Of a stretch of DNA of 64,000 bases, positions 17,274 through 26,671 are shown in pieces. Numbering within the stretch: the stretch's first letter is position 1; each line of letters opens with the position of its first letter. The position numbers and the translations under genes are program-made. The DNA comes from CAZUMJ01 sp964621605 (GTDB taxonomy: Bacteria; Actinomycetota; Acidimicrobiia; Acidimicrobiales; Iamiaceae): positions 1 through 64,000 of the forward strand of contig CAZUMJ010000014.1 of the NCBI GenBank assembly GCA_964621605.1, in the 5' to 3' direction. A model generated the notes under the pieces. That model had not been told where the DNA came from, did not search any database, and was given only the letters and a program-made list of their open reading frames with translations.

Positions 17274-18830
17274 GTGCCCGCAGGCAGATCACGTGCTGCC
17301 CGTCGCGCGGGGCAGGCGGAGCGGCCCTCGGGTGCGAGCGTCGCCGTGCGGTTGCGGCGCCTCGGGTGCGACCTGTCCACCCCTGCCCGCTTGCCGGTCT
17401 GCTTCGGGGTGCTCGTGACCATCTTCGCCCTCTGCGTACTGTTCGTCCCCCGACCGGTGGGGATGGCCGACAACGGCGACGAGCTGCGCCTCGTGTGCCG
17501 CATGGGGCTCGCCCCGGAGTACGTGCCTGAGCAGAAGATCTTCTTCGAGACCGTCAACTTCACCTATCGCCCCGGCAAGCTGCCGATCGGTCTGAACTGC
17601 GATTACCACTCCACGGCGCAGTTCCCCCTCCAAGCCGCGTCGCTCGTCTCGCGGATCCTTCCCGGGGGTCACTCGCTCGACCTGCGCGTCGTCGGCGTCT
17701 TCTACGCCCTGGCGTTCGGCGCCGCGGTGAGTCTGGTCGTGGCGGGGCTTCCGAAGCGTCGCGGCGCTCGCGTGCTCGGCGGCACGCTGGCGGTGGCGCT
17801 GCTCGGCGACATCGCCTTCGTGGGGTACTTCTCCACCGGCTACAGCGAACCGATGGGCATCGTCGGGCTCGTCGCGGCCGTCGGCGCGCTTCTGGTCGGG
17901 TGGCGCCGGCCGGAGCGACCGCGGCTCGGGTGGTTGCTCTTCTGCACCGCACTGGTGTTGGCGACCGTCGGCGCGAAGCCCCAGTACGGGTTGCTCGCCC
18001 CGATCTTCGCGGTGGCGCTCGCGGTGCGGCCCGTGCGCGACGTGCCGCGCTGGGGACACCGCGCGTTTCCGGTGGTGTGTGCCTGCGCGGTGCTGGTGAT
18101 CGGCGCGATCGGGGTGGCGCTCAACCCTCCGCAGTTCAACCGGATCAACCGCTACAACGCGTTCTTCGGGGAGCTCCTCCCGCACAGCGACAACCCGGCG
18201 CGCACCGTGCGGGAGTTCGGTCTCCCGCCCGCGATCGTGCACCGATCGGGGCTGCTGTACTTCTCCGACCCAGACTCCGAGGACACGCCCGCGATGGACC
18301 TCTTCTACCGCCGGGTGCACGCCGACGACTTCCTCCGCTACTACGCCCGGCACCCCGGGCAGACCACCTCGCTCGTCGCCCGAGGGCTACGAGCCGGAGC
18401 CGACCCTCGCCTCGACTACGTCGGTCGCTACCCGTACTCGGTGTCTGGCCGCAAGCGCTCGCTGCCGTGCCAGTGGTGCCTCCCGTCGGCCACGGGGCGT
18501 CTCGTGCGTCCGGCCACGCCGGTGCTCGCACCGCTGCTGTGGCTCGGCGGATTGCTGCTCGGTGTGGCCGAGGTGCGCAGTCGCGACCGGGAGCGCGCGG
18601 CGTTGGGTGGCGGGCTGCTCGTGACCGCATCGGTCGGTCTGGTGATCTTCGTGTCAGCCGTGTTCGGAGAGGGCACGGAGCTGACCAAGCACCTCGTCAT
18701 CGGCGTCCTGTCGGGCTGGCTCGGGCTCGTCCTCGCCGCCGTCGCCGTGGCGGGGCGCCTCACCGCGCGTCGGTCCACCCGCCGGGCCGCGACGCCGTGG
18801 GACCCGCAGGCGGGCTTGCCGGCGACGTGA
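17274..18830 (+). CDS. Polytopic membrane protein, GT-C/WsfD-like
   Basis: 518 residues. After a basic 35-residue N-terminus there are about ten hydrophobic segments spread to the C-terminus. The motif MADNGDELRLVCRMGL (about 63-78) sits just after the first membrane segment, where GT-C glycosyltransferases carry acidic catalytic residues; a similar ADNGD motif is known in the WsfD family of glycan hexose transferases. A large extracytoplasmic loop (about 290-395) contains several Arg and Tyr residues. A lipid-linked sugar transferase acting at the outer face is the best guess. The start follows a leaderless -10 and comes 50 bases after the DUF4214 gene. Confidence 0.6.
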   Translation: MPAGRSRAARRAGQAERPSGASVAVRLRRLGCDLSTPARLPVCFGVLVTIFALCVLFVPRPVGMADNGDELRLVCRMGLAPEYVPEQKIFFETVNFTYRPGKLPIGLNCDYHSTAQFPLQAASLVSRILPGGHSLDLRVVGVFYALAFGAAVSLVVAGLPKRRGARVLGGTLAVALLGDIAFVGYFSTGYSEPMGIVGLVAAVGALLVGWRRPERPRLGWLLFCTALVLATVGAKPQYGLLAPIFAVALAVRPVRDVPRWGHRAFPVVCACAVLVIGAIGVALNPPQFNRINRYNAFFGELLPHSDNPARTVREFGLPPAIVHRSGLLYFSDPDSEDTPAMDLFYRRVHADDFLRYYARHPGQTTSLVARGLRAGADPRLDYVGRYPYSVSGRKRSLPCQWCLPSATGRLVRPATPVLAPLLWLGGLLLGVAEVRSRDRERAALGGGLLVTASVGLVIFVSAVFGEGTELTKHLVIGVLSGWLGLVLAAVAVAGRLTARRSTRRAATPWDPQAGLPAT

Positions 18831-18839
18831 CGCTTCGGT

Positions 18840-19253
18840 TCACAGACGGCTGATCGTCGCGCGCAGTCCAAGCCTGCTCCGACTTGGCCACCGCCGGTCC
18901 GAGGTCACGAGATGATCGGCGTCGACGTGAGACGCCGTGGCGATCACCAGGGCGTCGGGCAGCTTCAGCGACCGGTGTCGCGCGCACAGCGCGGCGGCGA
19001 CGGCGGCGATGTCGGCGTCGAGCGGCACCACCGAGACGGGGACGCGTTCGATCACCGCCTGCACTGCCGCGACCGCCGGCTCCCCTGCGCGCGAGGGCGC
19101 GACCAGGATCTCGGCGAATGCCGACGCGGGGAGGAGCAGGCGGTCGCCGCGGGCGTGGGCAGCGTCGAGTGCCGTTCGAGCGGCCCGGTTGTGCACGTCG
19201 TGCGCATCGAGGAAACCGATGAGCACGCCGGCATCGAGGACGGTCAATCCCAT
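18840..19253 (-). CDS. vapC: VapC-type PIN-domain toxin
   Basis: 137 residues, normal VapC length. PIN-domain acidic residues are in place: TVLDAGVLIGFLD (Asp 7), the Glu of SAFAEILV, LKLPDALVIATA and HLVTSDRRW. These chelate the metal for RNA cleavage. The ATG at 19253 overlaps the end of the antitoxin gene by 10 bases, as in most vapBC pairs, giving coupled translation. Confidence 0.9.
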   Translation of the reverse strand: MGLTVLDAGVLIGFLDAHDVHNRAARTALDAAHARGDRLLLPASAFAEILVAPSRAGEPAVAAVQAVIERVPVSVVPLDADIAAVAAALCARHRSLKLPDALVIATASHVDADHLVTSDRRWPSRSRLGLRATISRL

Positions 19254-19489
19254 TCGTCGCGTAGGTGCGTCAGTTCGTCAGGTCGGTAGACACCCGTCAA
19301 GCTCCCGGCGAGCTCGGCGAGGACATCGGTGTCGCGCTCGAACACGATCCGCCCGGGTCCCTCGACGCGGGCGACGAGGCGCTCTCCGACGCTCAGCCCG
19401 GCTGCTCGCACCGCATCGGTGGGGATCGTGACCTGATGCTTCGAGCTGAGGCGGGTGGTCCCTCGAGGCCTCTTCTTTACTGGTGGCAC
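19244..19489 (-). CDS. vapB: VapB-type antitoxin (AbrB/SpoVT swapped-hairpin)
   Basis: 81 residues. The N-terminal half is the AbrB DNA-binding hairpin (TTRLSSKHQVTIPTDAVRAAGLSVGERL, about 10-37); the C-terminal tail (LAGSLTGVYRPDELTHLRDEWD) should wrap the toxin. The GTG at 19489 is chosen because it gives a full AbrB domain and lies within an inverted repeat and 8 bases after TATCCT on this strand. It forms a toxin-antitoxin operon with vapC and should repress it. Confidence 0.85.
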   Translation of the reverse strand: MPPVKKRPRGTTRLSSKHQVTIPTDAVRAAGLSVGERLVARVEGPGRIVFERDTDVLAELAGSLTGVYRPDELTHLRDEWD

Positions 19490-19499
19490 AGAAGTAAAG
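19475..19499. promoter_or_regulatory. Inverted repeat over the vapB start (autoregulatory operator)
   Basis: Arms CTTTACT (19475-19481) and AGTAAAG (19493-19499) are separated by 11 bases and flank the GTG start at 19489-19487. The right arm overlaps the minus-strand -10-like TATCCT (19498-19503). Position and symmetry fit VapB/VapBC binding. Confidence 0.6.
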
Positions 19500-19567
19500 G
19501 ATAGTCCCCCGCCGACCGCTCGTCCCCGTGCTCGTAGCGCAATGCCACGCCGCCGACAGGCCGAGCC

Positions 19568-19607
19568 AGGTCGGGTCACCTCAGGTCGGGTCGCCTCAGG
19601 TCGGGTC
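19568..19607. repeat. 15-bp tandem repeat at the acyltransferase 3' end
   Basis: The unit AGGTCGGGTCACCTC occurs at 19568-19582 and, with one change, at 19583-19597, followed by a partial copy. The acyltransferase stop codon (19596-19598) lies in it, so the repeat extends the gene end into the intergenic region. Confidence 0.7.
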
Positions 19608-20930
19608 GGCGAGGTCGTCGGCGTGGACCGCGACGCGGCGCGACAGGGTGCGGCCCCACTTCTGGAACGGCTGCTCGATGAGGTGATACGTCGCGATCGC
19701 CAACAACGTGCTGCCGACGATCCAGCGCAGGTAGGTGAGCTCCTTCGTGCTCGCCCACGGGACGCTGTAGAGCACCAACGGGTGCACCAGGTACAGCGAG
19801 TAGCTGATCTTGCCCACGTAGGTGACGACACGGGGGAAGTGGCGGTGGCGGAGCGCGAGGCCCAGCCCGAACACGCCGTAGGCCGCCCAGAACGTGAGCG
19901 TCTCGGCGTGCCAGTTGATCTGCGCCCCCGTCGACGGGTCGGCGTAGGGGGTCAGGTTCGTCCAGAACGCAACGGCCATGAGTGCGAGCGCGGCGACGTA
20001 CACCGCGACCGCGGTCCGCACCGGCACCTGGCCGTGCAACGCCCGGTAGACCACGGTGCCGACGAACATCGTGCCGAAGAACATCAGCGACAGGTACAGG
20101 TCCTCGGGACGGTTCGCGACTCCCGCTACGACCACCCCCGACAGCAGCACGGCCAGCACCCGGCTGCGCAGCGTGGGGCGCACCTTGGCGAGCATCGCGA
20201 GCGCCAGACCCGCCGCCAGCGCACCGACGATGATCCAGTGCCGCAACGTGAACGGGACGAGCAGCCGGTTCGGGATGAACGTGCCCACGGCGACCGCGGC
20301 CAGCAGCAACCCGACCGCCAGCGTGACCGACTGCTGGTGGCGTCGCCCGAGGAACAGCAGCGTCATCGCCAGGTAGAAGACCATCTCGTACGCCAGCGTC
20401 CAGGCGTTTCCGAGCGCCTGTGGCCCGGCCACGAAGTTCTGCACCATGGTGGCGTTGAGCAGCCACGAACGTGCCCCGTCCCAGTCGGGTGCCAAGCCGA
20501 AGTGCCCGGTGTGGTGCAGCACGAACGCGCCGGCGATGCAGGAGAGGTACAGCGGGTAGAGGCGCAGCACGCGTCCCGTCCAGAACCGACCCACCGACGA
20601 GTGCCGTTCCAGCGAGGCGGGGATGATGAAGCCGCTCGTGAGGAAGAACAGCACCACCCCGAACTCGCCGGGACGGAAGGTGGTGTGCTCCCAGATCGTG
20701 TAGCGCCGCGACAGCGGTTCGAGGAGGTGGCCGAGCAGCACCGCCACCGCGGCGAGACCACGGATCGCGTCGAGGAACTCGAGGCGCCCGCCGCGCTGCG
20801 CCGCTTCGACCGGAACGGCGGTGCCTGCAGCGCCGTCGCCGTCAGCTTCGGGCGTGGCGGCGACGGAGGAGGTCGCGGTGGGGTCGGCTCCGGGCGTGGC
20901 GCCGATCGCGGCGTCCGCTGGCGTCGTCAT
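19596..20930 (-). CDS. Acyltransferase 3 family membrane protein
   Basis: 444 residues. After a 45-residue Ala/Thr/Gly-rich cytoplasmic tail comes the family signature EFLDAIRGLAAVAVLLGHLLEP (about 50-71) with the catalytic-type His, then PGEFGVVLFFLTSGFIIPAS and RVLRLYPLY. About ten membrane segments follow, with KISYSLYLVHPLVLY and HLIEQPFQ near the C-terminus. These enzymes transfer acetyl or other acyl groups from CoA to extracytoplasmic sugars. The ATG overlaps the stop of the mannosyltransferase-like gene (ATGA). It is the last gene of a three-gene membrane glycan operon. Confidence 0.9.
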   Translation of the reverse strand: MTTPADAAIGATPGADPTATSSVAATPEADGDGAAGTAVPVEAAQRGGRLEFLDAIRGLAAVAVLLGHLLEPLSRRYTIWEHTTFRPGEFGVVLFFLTSGFIIPASLERHSSVGRFWTGRVLRLYPLYLSCIAGAFVLHHTGHFGLAPDWDGARSWLLNATMVQNFVAGPQALGNAWTLAYEMVFYLAMTLLFLGRRHQQSVTLAVGLLLAAVAVGTFIPNRLLVPFTLRHWIIVGALAAGLALAMLAKVRPTLRSRVLAVLLSGVVVAGVANRPEDLYLSLMFFGTMFVGTVVYRALHGQVPVRTAVAVYVAALALMAVAFWTNLTPYADPSTGAQINWHAETLTFWAAYGVFGLGLALRHRHFPRVVTYVGKISYSLYLVHPLVLYSVPWASTKELTYLRWIVGSTLLAIATYHLIEQPFQKWGRTLSRRVAVHADDLADPT

Positions 20931-22117
20931 GGGAAGAACACCTGCGGTTCGGTGAGCCGAAGTCCGAACAGCACCGTCAGCACCCCGACACCGCCCGCTC
21001 CGGCGGCCAGCACGGCCGGGAACCAGCGCGGTGGCGTCCACTCGCCGATCGCGGTGAGGAGTGGGAACGCCGCCAGCACGAAGCGCGGACGGATCTGGAG
21101 GTTCGGGGACAGCAGCAGCGACACCAACACGAACACCGAGTAGACGACGAGGAGGAGCGGCTGCCGGGTACGCCACAGCGCAACCAGTCCGACCACCGCG
21201 ACGACGGTAGCGACGCCGATGAGGGTCACGGTGGGATCCCGGAGCGGATGTTGCACGAACTGCCACGCGTTGCGGACCGCGGCGTGGCCGAAGTCGGTGC
21301 GCTGCCCCCACCCGCGGTGCTCCGACTCGAACCAGATCGTCCAGCTCCCGGTGTGGAAGCGCAGGTAGGTGAGGAAGCCGAGCATGCCGATGGGCGCGAG
21401 GAGGGGTGCCACCAGGGCCCGCCACTCCCGTCGGTCACGGATCGCCAACCCTGCAACGACGGCCAGGGTCGGGACGAGCACCATGGCGCTCGATCGGGTC
21501 ACCGTGGCAGCCGCTGCAGCCACCCCGGCCCAGAACCACGCCCGACGGGACGCCGCCAACAGGCACAGCGCGACCGCGGCGAGCATGACCCCTTCGGTGT
21601 ACGCGAACGAGAGCACGAACGCGGCGGGGAACGCGCAGAACGCCATGGCGGCGCGGTCCGCGCGCGGTCCGTCGACCCGTTCGCGCACCATCACCCAGAT
21701 CGCGAGCGTCGCCACGAGCCCGGCGACCATGCTGATCGCCACGGCGTTGACGTCGTCCGAGAACGGCGACACGAGCCCGACCCACCGGATCAGCAGGGGA
21801 TAGCCGGGGAAGAAGGCGATGCCGTTCTGGGCGGCTGCGCCGGTGCCGGCGAAGAAGTCGCCGGGCGGCACGCGGTGCGGGTAGCCGTTGCGGGCCAGGT
21901 CGATGTACCAGTGCCCGTCCCAGGTGCTGAGCACCTGCGACATCGTGTGGGGTCTGGTGGCGGGGTCGCCGGCCGAGGCCGCCACCCGGATCGAGAGCAC
22001 CACCCACGCGGCGCCGAGCGTCACCAGTCGGGTCGCGGCGTAGACCGCCACCACCGGTGCCGACCCGCGCAGTGGTGCTCGCACCCGATGCAGCACCCGC
22101 CGGGCGTCTGAGCTCAC
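20927..22117 (-). CDS. PIG-V-like mannosyltransferase, GT-C membrane enzyme
   Basis: 396 residues with about nine membrane segments. LSTWDGHWYIDLARNGYP (about 62-79) and QNGIAFFPGYPLLIRW (about 95-110) match bacterial homologues of the eukaryotic GPI mannosyltransferase PIG-V. In that family the Asp in the first loop is the presumed base using a polyprenyl-phosphate mannose donor. The GTG start at 22117 has GGGAG about 7 bases upstream and overlaps the upstream stop (GTGA). It probably adds a mannose-type sugar to an extracytoplasmic glycan or lipid. Confidence 0.8.
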   Translation of the reverse strand: MSSDARRVLHRVRAPLRGSAPVVAVYAATRLVTLGAAWVVLSIRVAASAGDPATRPHTMSQVLSTWDGHWYIDLARNGYPHRVPPGDFFAGTGAAAQNGIAFFPGYPLLIRWVGLVSPFSDDVNAVAISMVAGLVATLAIWVMVRERVDGPRADRAAMAFCAFPAAFVLSFAYTEGVMLAAVALCLLAASRRAWFWAGVAAAAATVTRSSAMVLVPTLAVVAGLAIRDRREWRALVAPLLAPIGMLGFLTYLRFHTGSWTIWFESEHRGWGQRTDFGHAAVRNAWQFVQHPLRDPTVTLIGVATVVAVVGLVALWRTRQPLLLVVYSVFVLVSLLLSPNLQIRPRFVLAAFPLLTAIGEWTPPRWFPAVLAAGAGGVGVLTVLFGLRLTEPQVFFP

Positions 22118-23886
22118 CCGCTGCTCCCGTCGTCGGCGCCCTGCGCCGGGCCGAACACCCTGCCGGGCAGGACCCATAGCGCCATGCCATCGACGTTGGT
22201 GCCGAGGTAGCGGCCGCCCTCGACGGCCGGGATGCGCGGGTCCTCGAAGCTCGAATGGGTCACGACGAGGGTCATCTGTTCGTTGCCTCGGGAGCGGTAG
22301 GTGGGCCCGAACAGGTAGTACAGCTCCGGCCGCACCGAGACGCGGATGCCTCGGCGTTCCAACTCGACCATCAGGCCGGCGCCGTCCACCCACGGGTCGG
22401 GTCCGACGAAGCGGACCAGGACGTGGTCGTGGGGGTGCCCGGCGAGTGCGGTGTCGGCCCACTGTGCGAGCACGCCGACCGAGCGTCGGTTTGCCGCCTC
22501 GGCCAACGGGGTGACCCGCAGACCGGAGGACGCGACGCCCACGCTGAGCAGAAAGGCGAGGCTCGCCGCGGCGAGGACCGGTCGGGTGTGCAGCGGACGT
22601 GGGGGGTGTGGCCGCGGCGCGACGCTCGGCGAGGGCGCGTCGGGGGCCGACGCACCGGGGGTGCGTGCGGTGTCGGGGGCCGACGTTCGGTGCGCGAGCA
22701 CGGACGCGGCCGTGGTGCCGAACGCGGTCCACGCGAGGATGCCGAGCCCGGTGCTGAACGACGTGAAGTACGCCTCCAGCTCCCCGAACGCGGTGCGGGT
22801 GCTCGCGATCGCCGCGAGGGCGCCGGCGAGGGTGGCCGCGTTGAGCGCCCACACGTAGGGACGGCGGGTGCGTACCCCGTGCACCACACCCGCGACGAGC
22901 GCGACGGCCATCAGGGCAAGGACGAGCGTGCCGATGCTCGACACGGGGTGCAATAGCGTGGTCGGGCCGGTGATCCGGGTGCCGAGTCGGTCGGCACCGA
23001 GCGTGAACTGCGGGGTCACCAGTCGCAGGACGTCGCCGAGGGGGTGCCCGGGGCTGCGGTGCTCCCGGAAGAACCGGATGGTCTCCGACAGGTTCCCCGG
23101 CGAATGGGCCAACTCTTCGCCGATGGGTGGGAGCCACACCACCACGGTGGCGACGACCGTGACGACCACCGACCGCGTCCACCGTCGCCACGATCGCCGC
23201 TGCTGCCACGCGGCGAAGGGCAAGGTCACGGCGAGCATCGCGGCCAGCACCCCCGCGGTGCCGACGTGGGTCTGCACGGTGAACGACACCGTCACCGCGA
23301 GGAGCGGTAGGGCCCAGCGCAGGCCGTGGGCGACGGCGGCGGCGAGCACCGCGGCGGCCACGATCGGCAGGATCACGAGCAGCGGGTTCCACGGGTTCTG
23401 GAACCAGGCGATCCCGATCCGCCACGTCGCCACGGTGACGACCACCGCGAGCACCCATGCCGCGGCCCGACCGCCCGCCCGCTTCGCGGCGGTGACGGCG
23501 ACGAGCACCCAGCCCAGATTGCACAGTGCGGCTGCGAGGGCCATGCCCCCAACCCGCAGCCCGCTCAGGCGCAGGAACGGCGCCGCCCAGTAGAAGAACG
23601 CCGGTCCGGGGTGCTGCCAGCCGAACCGCGAGTACGGGCCGAGGAGCTCATGCCCCCGGCTCGCGGCGAGGGTGCGCAGCATGAGCACCGCGGTGTCGCC
23701 GAACGGAGTCGCGCCGTCGCGGGCATGGAGCGCGGCGTGGACGCTCAGGGCAAGGAGCGGCAGGGCCGCGACCAACACGGGGAGAGCAGACAGGAGCCGC
23801 GGCGACACCCGGTGCGGCACCGAACGGGCGGTCGGTCGGCCGGGTCGGGGGGAGTCGGTCGCGGGGTCCGCCCCGGCGGATGTCAC
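22114..23886 (-). CDS. Large polytopic membrane protein, GT-C-like
   Basis: 590 residues. An N-terminal membrane segment after about 30 residues is followed by a loop containing YSRFGWQHPGPAFFYWAAPFL (about 83-103). This 'GxxHPGP' loop is typical of uncharacterised actinobacterial membrane glycosyltransferase-like proteins. About ten further segments follow, then a soluble C-terminal domain of about 130 residues. It starts 6 bases after the carboxylase stop and overlaps the next gene (GTGA). A transferase or flippase role in glycan assembly is inferred from its partners only. Confidence 0.6.
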   Translation of the reverse strand: MTSAGADPATDSPRPGRPTARSVPHRVSPRLLSALPVLVAALPLLALSVHAALHARDGATPFGDTAVLMLRTLAASRGHELLGPYSRFGWQHPGPAFFYWAAPFLRLSGLRVGGMALAAALCNLGWVLVAVTAAKRAGGRAAAWVLAVVVTVATWRIGIAWFQNPWNPLLVILPIVAAAVLAAAVAHGLRWALPLLAVTVSFTVQTHVGTAGVLAAMLAVTLPFAAWQQRRSWRRWTRSVVVTVVATVVVWLPPIGEELAHSPGNLSETIRFFREHRSPGHPLGDVLRLVTPQFTLGADRLGTRITGPTTLLHPVSSIGTLVLALMAVALVAGVVHGVRTRRPYVWALNAATLAGALAAIASTRTAFGELEAYFTSFSTGLGILAWTAFGTTAASVLAHRTSAPDTARTPGASAPDAPSPSVAPRPHPPRPLHTRPVLAAASLAFLLSVGVASSGLRVTPLAEAANRRSVGVLAQWADTALAGHPHDHVLVRFVGPDPWVDGAGLMVELERRGIRVSVRPELYYLFGPTYRSRGNEQMTLVVTHSSFEDPRIPAVEGGRYLGTNVDGMALWVLPGRVFGPAQGADDGSSG

Positions 23887-23892
23887 CAGGCG

Positions 23893-25650
23893 CTACTCGA
23901 TGATCGCGACGACGTCACCGGCGCCGACGGCCTGGCCCGTGCTCACCCGCAGCTCCTTCACCGTGCCGGCCTTGTCGGCCGAGATGTTGTTCTCCATCTT
24001 CATGGCTTCGAGCACGCAGAGCGTGGCGCCCTCTGCGACCTCGTCACCCACGGCGACGAGCACCTTCACGATCGTGCCCTGCATCGGCACGGTGACGGTG
24101 CCTGCTCCGAGCGACGTGGCGCTGCCGCCGCCTGCGGCGCGGCGCGGGCGGGGAGCGGCCGCGGGGCCGGACGCAGCCGCGAGCGGCACGTCAGGGACCC
24201 ACATGCTCACGGCGAAGCGTCGGCCGTTCACCTCGACGTCGACGTCGCGCTTCACCTTGGCCGGCTCGCCGTCGTCGCTGGCGGGGGCCGCGGGAGCGGA
24301 GACCTCGCTCAGGTCGAGGACGTCCTCGACCCACTTCGTGGAGTGCTTCGCCTCGGCGAAGTCGCTGTGGCCGAGGATCGCCAGGTCGGCGGGGATCGTG
24401 GTGGCGATGCCGTCGATGCGGAACTCGGTCAGGGCACGTTGCATGCGTCCGATCGCGGTGGCCCGGTCGGAGCCCCAGACGATGAGCTTGCCCACGAGGT
24501 TGTCGTAGAACTGGCTGACCTCGTCACCGGACTCGTAGCCCCCGTCCCAGCGCACACCGAAGCCCTGCGGTGGCACGAGGGTGCCGATGCGTCCCGGCGA
24601 CGGAAGGAACTTGCCGCCGGCCGGGTCCTCGGCATTGATGCGCACCTCGATGGCGTGGCCGCGCAGCTCGATCTCGTCCTGGGTGAAGCTCAGCGGCTCG
24701 CCCGACGCGACCCGCAGCTGCTCGCGCACCAGGTCGATGCCCGACACCAGTTCGGTGACGGGGTGCTCCACCTGGAGACGGGTGTTCATCTCGAGGAAGT
24801 AGAACTCGCCGTCCTGGAAGAGGAACTCGACGGTCCCGGCGTTGTAGTAGCCACACGCCTTGGCGACCTTCACGGCCGCCTCGCCCATGGCCTGGCGCAC
24901 CTCGGCGGGGAACGCCGGTGCGGGGGACTCCTCGACGAGCTTCTGGTGGCGGCGCTGGGCGGAGCAGTCGCGCTCGCCGATCCACACGACGTTGCCGTGG
25001 GTGTCGCCGATGATCTGCATCTCGACGTGGCGGGGCCACGTCAGGTAGCGCTCCACGTAGCACTCGTCGCGGCCGAAGCCCTTGAGCGCCTCGGACTGGG
25101 CAGACTCGAATGCCTCGGCAGCCTCGTCCGCGCTGCGCACGACGCGCATGCCGCGACCACCGCCGCCGAACGCGGCCTTGATGGCCACCGGCCAGCCGTG
25201 CTCGGTGCCGAAGGCCACGACCTCGTCGGCGGACGTCAGGAACTCGGTGGTGCCCGGCACGCCGTGCACGCCCGCGCCCTGCGCGGCGATGCGGCTGGAG
25301 ACCTTGTCGCCCATGACCTCGATCGCCTCGGGCGGCGGGCCGATGAAGGTGACGCCCCGGGCGGTGATGGCCCGCGCGAAGTCGGTGTTCTCCGAGAAGA
25401 AGCCGTAGCCGGGGTGCACCCCGTCGGCGCCGGAGCGCTCGATCACGTCGAGGATCGCGTCGGTGTTCAGGTAGCTCTCCGCCGCGGTCTGCCCGCCCAG
25501 GGCATAGGCCTCGTCGGCGAGCCGCACATGCAGCGCGTCGCGGTCGAGGTCGCTGTACACCGCCACGGTGGCGACGCCCAGTTCCTTGCAGGCACGGATG
25601 ACCCGGACGGCGATCTCGCCCCGGTTGGCGATGAGAACCTTGTTGAGCAC
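23893..25650 (-). CDS. accA: Acetyl/propionyl-CoA carboxylase alpha chain (biotin carboxylase + BCCP)
   Basis: 585 residues. The biotin carboxylase domain (1 to about 450) has KVLIANRGEIAVRVIRACKELG, the ATP-grasp loop AFGGGGRGMRVV (about 159-170), ERDCSAQRRHQKL and FLEMNTRLQVEHPVTE. The C-terminal biotinyl domain carries EAMKMEN (about 546-552) with the biotinylated Lys. It carboxylates biotin with ATP and bicarbonate; a separate beta chain, not in this window, transfers CO2 to acetyl- or propionyl-CoA. The GTG at 25650 is the start. The biotin ligase gene lies divergently 106 bases away. Confidence 0.93.
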   Translation of the reverse strand: MLNKVLIANRGEIAVRVIRACKELGVATVAVYSDLDRDALHVRLADEAYALGGQTAAESYLNTDAILDVIERSGADGVHPGYGFFSENTDFARAITARGVTFIGPPPEAIEVMGDKVSSRIAAQGAGVHGVPGTTEFLTSADEVVAFGTEHGWPVAIKAAFGGGGRGMRVVRSADEAAEAFESAQSEALKGFGRDECYVERYLTWPRHVEMQIIGDTHGNVVWIGERDCSAQRRHQKLVEESPAPAFPAEVRQAMGEAAVKVAKACGYYNAGTVEFLFQDGEFYFLEMNTRLQVEHPVTELVSGIDLVREQLRVASGEPLSFTQDEIELRGHAIEVRINAEDPAGGKFLPSPGRIGTLVPPQGFGVRWDGGYESGDEVSQFYDNLVGKLIVWGSDRATAIGRMQRALTEFRIDGIATTIPADLAILGHSDFAEAKHSTKWVEDVLDLSEVSAPAAPASDDGEPAKVKRDVDVEVNGRRFAVSMWVPDVPLAAASGPAAAPRPRRAAGGGSATSLGAGTVTVPMQGTIVKVLVAVGDEVAEGATLCVLEAMKMENNISADKAGTVKELRVSTGQAVGAGDVVAIIE

Positions 25651-25756
25651 GCCATATGGTTACCGGTCGGCGGGGGTCGGATGCCACTTGTCACCCGCAC
25701 CGAGACGATCGCGCGGGCTTGCGGAGCGGGCCCAGGCCCACGCCCGAGGAGCTGTC

Positions 25757-26629
25757 ATGGAGCTGAGCCCGATGCACGTCGCACGTCTCGCGGAGACGCG
25801 CTTCGTGGAGGTGCATCACGTTTCGTGCACCGGGTCTACGAACACCGACGTCTTGGCACTCGGGCGTGCCGGCGAACCGGAGGGGCTGGTGCTGGTCGCC
25901 GACGAGCAGACCGCCGGTCGTGGGCGTCGTGGCCGGACCTGGGATGCAGCGCCGGGCGACGCGCTGCTCTTGACCGTGCTGCTGCGCCCGTACGCCCGGC
26001 GGGCGGGCCTGGTCACGGCGTCACTGGCGCTTGCTGCGTGGGACGCATGCGTGGCGGTCGGCGTGCCCGCCGAGTCGGTCGGGATCAAATGGCCGAACGA
26101 CGTGGTCGAGGTGGGCGGTGCCCGACAGCGCAGCGTCGACCAGGGCCCTGACCGCAAGCTGGCAGGAATCCTCGCCGAGGCCGAATGGCCAGCCCGTGCG
26201 AACGTCAGTGCCGGTTGGGTGGAGCCCGGGCCTCAGGAGCGGGCGCTCGTGGCGGCGGGCATCGGCGTGAACCTGCACTGGCCTCCCGAGGAGACCGACG
26301 GTGCGCGCTCGTCGGACGAGCTCGCGACGCGTGCCGTGTCGCTCGACGAGCTCGCAGGCGCGCGGGTGGAGCGGGCGGATGCCCTCGTCGAGTTCCTCGT
26401 CGCGCTCGAGCAGCACTACGACGGCTTGCAGCGCAAGGGGCCGGAGGCGGTGCTCGAGCGGTGGCGCGAGCGCTGCGTGACCCTCGGCCGTCGGGTGCGA
26501 GTCGACCTCGGCGTCGACGATGTGGAAGGAACCGCAGCCGGGATCGACGACGACGGCAACCTGCTGGTGGACACGCTCGAAGGTGCGCGTCGCAGCCTCG
26601 CGGTGGGAGACGTCGTCCACCTGCGCTGA
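25757..26629 (+). CDS. birA: Biotin--[acetyl-CoA-carboxylase] ligase
   Basis: 290 residues. Catalytic motifs of the BirA/BPL family are clear: CTGSTNTDVLAL (about 24-35), TAGRGRRGRTW (about 51-61) for biotinyl-AMP, and GIKWPNDVV (about 109-117). A C-terminal SH3-like domain ends with SLAVGDVVHLR. There is no N-terminal winged helix, so it is not a DNA-binding repressor. It attaches biotin to the BCCP Lys of the neighbouring carboxylase. GAGGAG lies about 6 bases before the ATG. Confidence 0.93.
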   Translation: MELSPMHVARLAETRFVEVHHVSCTGSTNTDVLALGRAGEPEGLVLVADEQTAGRGRRGRTWDAAPGDALLLTVLLRPYARRAGLVTASLALAAWDACVAVGVPAESVGIKWPNDVVEVGGARQRSVDQGPDRKLAGILAEAEWPARANVSAGWVEPGPQERALVAAGIGVNLHWPPEETDGARSSDELATRAVSLDELAGARVERADALVEFLVALEQHYDGLQRKGPEAVLERWRERCVTLGRRVRVDLGVDDVEGTAAGIDDDGNLLVDTLEGARRSLAVGDVVHLR

Positions 26630-26671
26630 GGTGCCGCAGGGAGCGGTTGCCGGTGTCGGCTGCGGGGCGGG

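Noticed and set aside
25651..25664. CCATATGGTTA upstream of the carboxylase gene as a second ArsR operator
   Set aside because: Only the 8-bp centre is palindromic; the flanking arms of the 2806-2827 operator are missing.
23326..26151. 941-codon plus-strand frame
   Set aside because: Antisense to the carboxylase alpha chain and spanning three real genes; no domain signature.
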